Assembly (NCBI GenBank): GCA_003501565.1
Contig: DNPC01000836.1
Span: 1-34,419 of the forward strand
Length of the DNA: 34,419 bases
From: Planctomycetaceae bacterium
GTDB taxonomy: Bacteria; Planctomycetota; Planctomycetia; Pirellulales; Pirellulaceae
Reading direction: 5' to 3'
Part shown: positions 33,094 through 34,419 of the stretch, piece by piece
How the letters are laid out: every line of letters starts with the position of its first letter
Numbering within the stretch: position 1 is the stretch's first letter
Position numbers and translations under genes: made by a program
The notes under the pieces: generated by a model
The model's input: the letters and a program-made list of their open reading frames with translations, nothing else
Databases searched by the model: none
What the model was told of the DNA's origin: nothing

Positions 33094-34419
33094 ATGGATC
33101 GTCGACTATGTGTGCACAGAGCTCGTATCTTGGCCATGTCCTTGGCTCTTCTCATTGCAGGTTGTAACGAGAATGCATCACAGCCTCCCGCGGCACCGCC
33201 AACCGAGGTCTTTGTTGCAACACCTCTTGTTCTGTCTATCGTTGAATGGGACGAGTACACGGGGCGTCTAGACGCCCTCGATTCTGTTGAGGTGAGAGCT
33301 CGAGTAAGCGGGTACTTGGAGTCGACACACTTCAGCGAGGGACAACTGGTCGAGCGTGGAGACCTCCTCGCAGTCGTTGATCCTAGGCCTTTCGAGGCAG
33401 CACTAAACGCTGCTTCCGCCAGGCTCGAGGAAAGTCGTGCTAGGCTCGCTGAATCCGAGGCACTACTGCGTCAAGCGGAAGCTGAGAAGGCTGACTCTGA
33501 CGCCCAGCTAACGCTATCCAATAGTCGTTTGGCCCGCGCAAATCAGTTATTGTCTTCCAATGCTATCTCTCGAGATGAAGTCGATTTGCGAATCAGCGAA
33601 CAACTTCAAGCAACAGCAGCAACGGAAGCAGCGAATGCAAAGATAGAATCCGCGAAAGCGGGCATCGCTACATCTAGTGCGTCGATCGAAACAGCGAAAG
33701 CCAATAGGGAAGCCGCAGCGATCGATCTTCAATTCACACAGATTCGGGCCCCAATCGACGGGCGAATCAGTCAAAGATTCGTAACTCAAGGGAATCTAAT
33801 AAGTGGTGGCTCGAATCAGTCTACTCTCCTCACCACCATCCTATCAACCAACCCGATTCATTGCTACTTCGACGCAAACGAGCAAGCTTTTCTGAAATAC
33901 GTAAGGCTGTCTCGCTCGGGTGCACGTGGAAGCTCAAGGGAAGTGAAAAACCCAGTGCTTGTAGCCTTGGTTGATGAGGACGGATATCCGCACACCGGGC
34001 ACATGGACTTTGTCGACAACCGGATTGATCCAAACACGGGGACGATGCGTGGGCGCGCGATTCTAGACAATAGCGATGGCTTGCTGACTCCAGGACTGTT
34101 CGTAAGTCTGCGGCTACCGGGAAGTGGAAAGTACGATGCTATTCTCATTCCAGATAGCGCTATTGGCAGCGATCAGTCGGAGAAGTTCGTTTACGTCGTC
34201 AGCGAAAAAAGTAGTTCGGGGGGGGACGAAAGCAGGAAGTTGGTTGAGCGTAGGGCAATCATCCTTGGTCCTTTGTCTCATGGCTTGCGCATTGTTCGCT
34301 CAGGAATCGAGGGGGATGAGCTGATTGTGACTCGCGGGCTTCAACGCATCTACCCAGGCGTCGAAATTGTACCACGCGAAGAAGAGATATCGGCGGAGGG
34401 TGGTGTGTCTCTACCAGAT
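33094..34419 (+). CDS. RND efflux periplasmic adaptor lipoprotein, 3' truncated by the window end
   Basis: 442 codons are visible without a stop, so the gene continues beyond the window. The N-terminus has a lipoprotein signal with lipobox IAGC (Cys24), so it is anchored to the membrane facing the periplasm. The biotinyl-lipoyl half motif is RVSGYLESTHFSEGQLVERGDLL (in parts: RVSGYLE and EGQLVERGDLL). An Ala-rich coiled-coil hairpin follows (about 105-215), then IRAPIDGRISQRFVTQGNLIS, the second lipoyl half, and a beta-barrel ending VERRAIILGPL. This is the AcrA/MexA pattern. An RND pump gene would be expected next. A run of eight G near 34218 keeps the frame open. Confidence 0.93.
   Translation, partial: MDRRLCVHRARILAMSLALLIAGCNENASQPPAAPPTEVFVATPLVLSIVEWDEYTGRLDALDSVEVRARVSGYLESTHFSEGQLVERGDLLAVVDPRPFEAALNAASARLEESRARLAESEALLRQAEAEKADSDAQLTLSNSRLARANQLLSSNAISRDEVDLRISEQLQATAATEAANAKIESAKAGIATSSASIETAKANREAAAIDLQFTQIRAPIDGRISQRFVTQGNLISGGSNQSTLLTTILSTNPIHCYFDANEQAFLKYVRLSRSGARGSSREVKNPVLVALVDEDGYPHTGHMDFVDNRIDPNTGTMRGRAILDNSDGLLTPGLFVSLRLPGSGKYDAILIPDSAIGSDQSEKFVYVVSEKSSSGGDESRKLVERRAIILGPLSHGLRIVRSGIEGDELIVTRGLQRIYPGVEIVPREEEISAEGGVSLPD

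Overview
The window looks like chromosomal DNA of a marine-type planctomycete, probably a Rhodopirellula/Pirellulaceae-like bacterium. The evidence is a PSD1-type cytochrome c/DUF1549/DUF1553 protein paired with a DUF1501 protein, several secreted PQQ-like beta-propellers, LamG domains fused to hydrolases, and a XylR-like (LacI-fold plus AraC helix-turn-helix) regulator. No rRNA, tRNA or CRISPR array was seen. The genus is inference.

Layout. (1) 1-3750 is mixed accessory DNA: hairpins and a terminator-like element, a gene resembling a family I recall as multi-copy in planctomycetes (435-1100), a cupin protein, a small membrane protein, a short XRE regulator with palindromic repeats just upstream, and a SAM methyltransferase. 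(2) 3987-8951, minus strand: the XylR-like regulator followed by a LamG/N,N-dimethylformamidase-like protein and a secreted beta-propeller. (3) 9084-26519, plus strand, divergent from the regulator: a gene train of about 17 kb containing PSD1, DUF1501, a basic-secretory-protein metallopeptidase, a sodium/solute symporter, an aldo/keto reductase, a beta-propeller, a DUF5690 transporter, a LamG/purple-acid-phosphatase-like enzyme, a FAD oxidoreductase of the phosphonate-associated clade, a phosphonatase-like HAD hydrolase, and two secreted proteins carrying three endonuclease/exonuclease/phosphatase (EEP) domains. Several junctions overlap or nearly abut. A Tat-type metallophosphoesterase (27464-28468) follows after a decayed gene. 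(4) 26743-30410 holds gene remains: a broken DUF1569 gene, a possible IS3 OrfA fragment, a multiply broken alpha/beta hydrolase, and an SDR gene with one internal stop. (5) 30481-32511, minus strand: two SnoaL-like proteins flanking an MDR oxidoreductase. (6) From 33094 to the window end: an RND-type periplasmic adaptor lipoprotein, cut off at its 3' end.

The most interesting part is the plus-strand train. It combines secreted phosphodiesterase and phosphatase folds, LamG domains that could bind glycans, two transporters, and an adjacent FAD oxidase/PhnX-like pair with translationally overlapping reading frames. Working hypothesis (inference): a locus that strips aminoethylphosphonate-type head groups from phosphonoglycans or phosphonolipids outside the cytoplasm, imports the released aminophosphonate, oxidises it to an aldehyde, and cleaves the C-P bond. 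The regulator's likely operator, three GACGCAAATC direct repeats, lies in the divergent promoter region.
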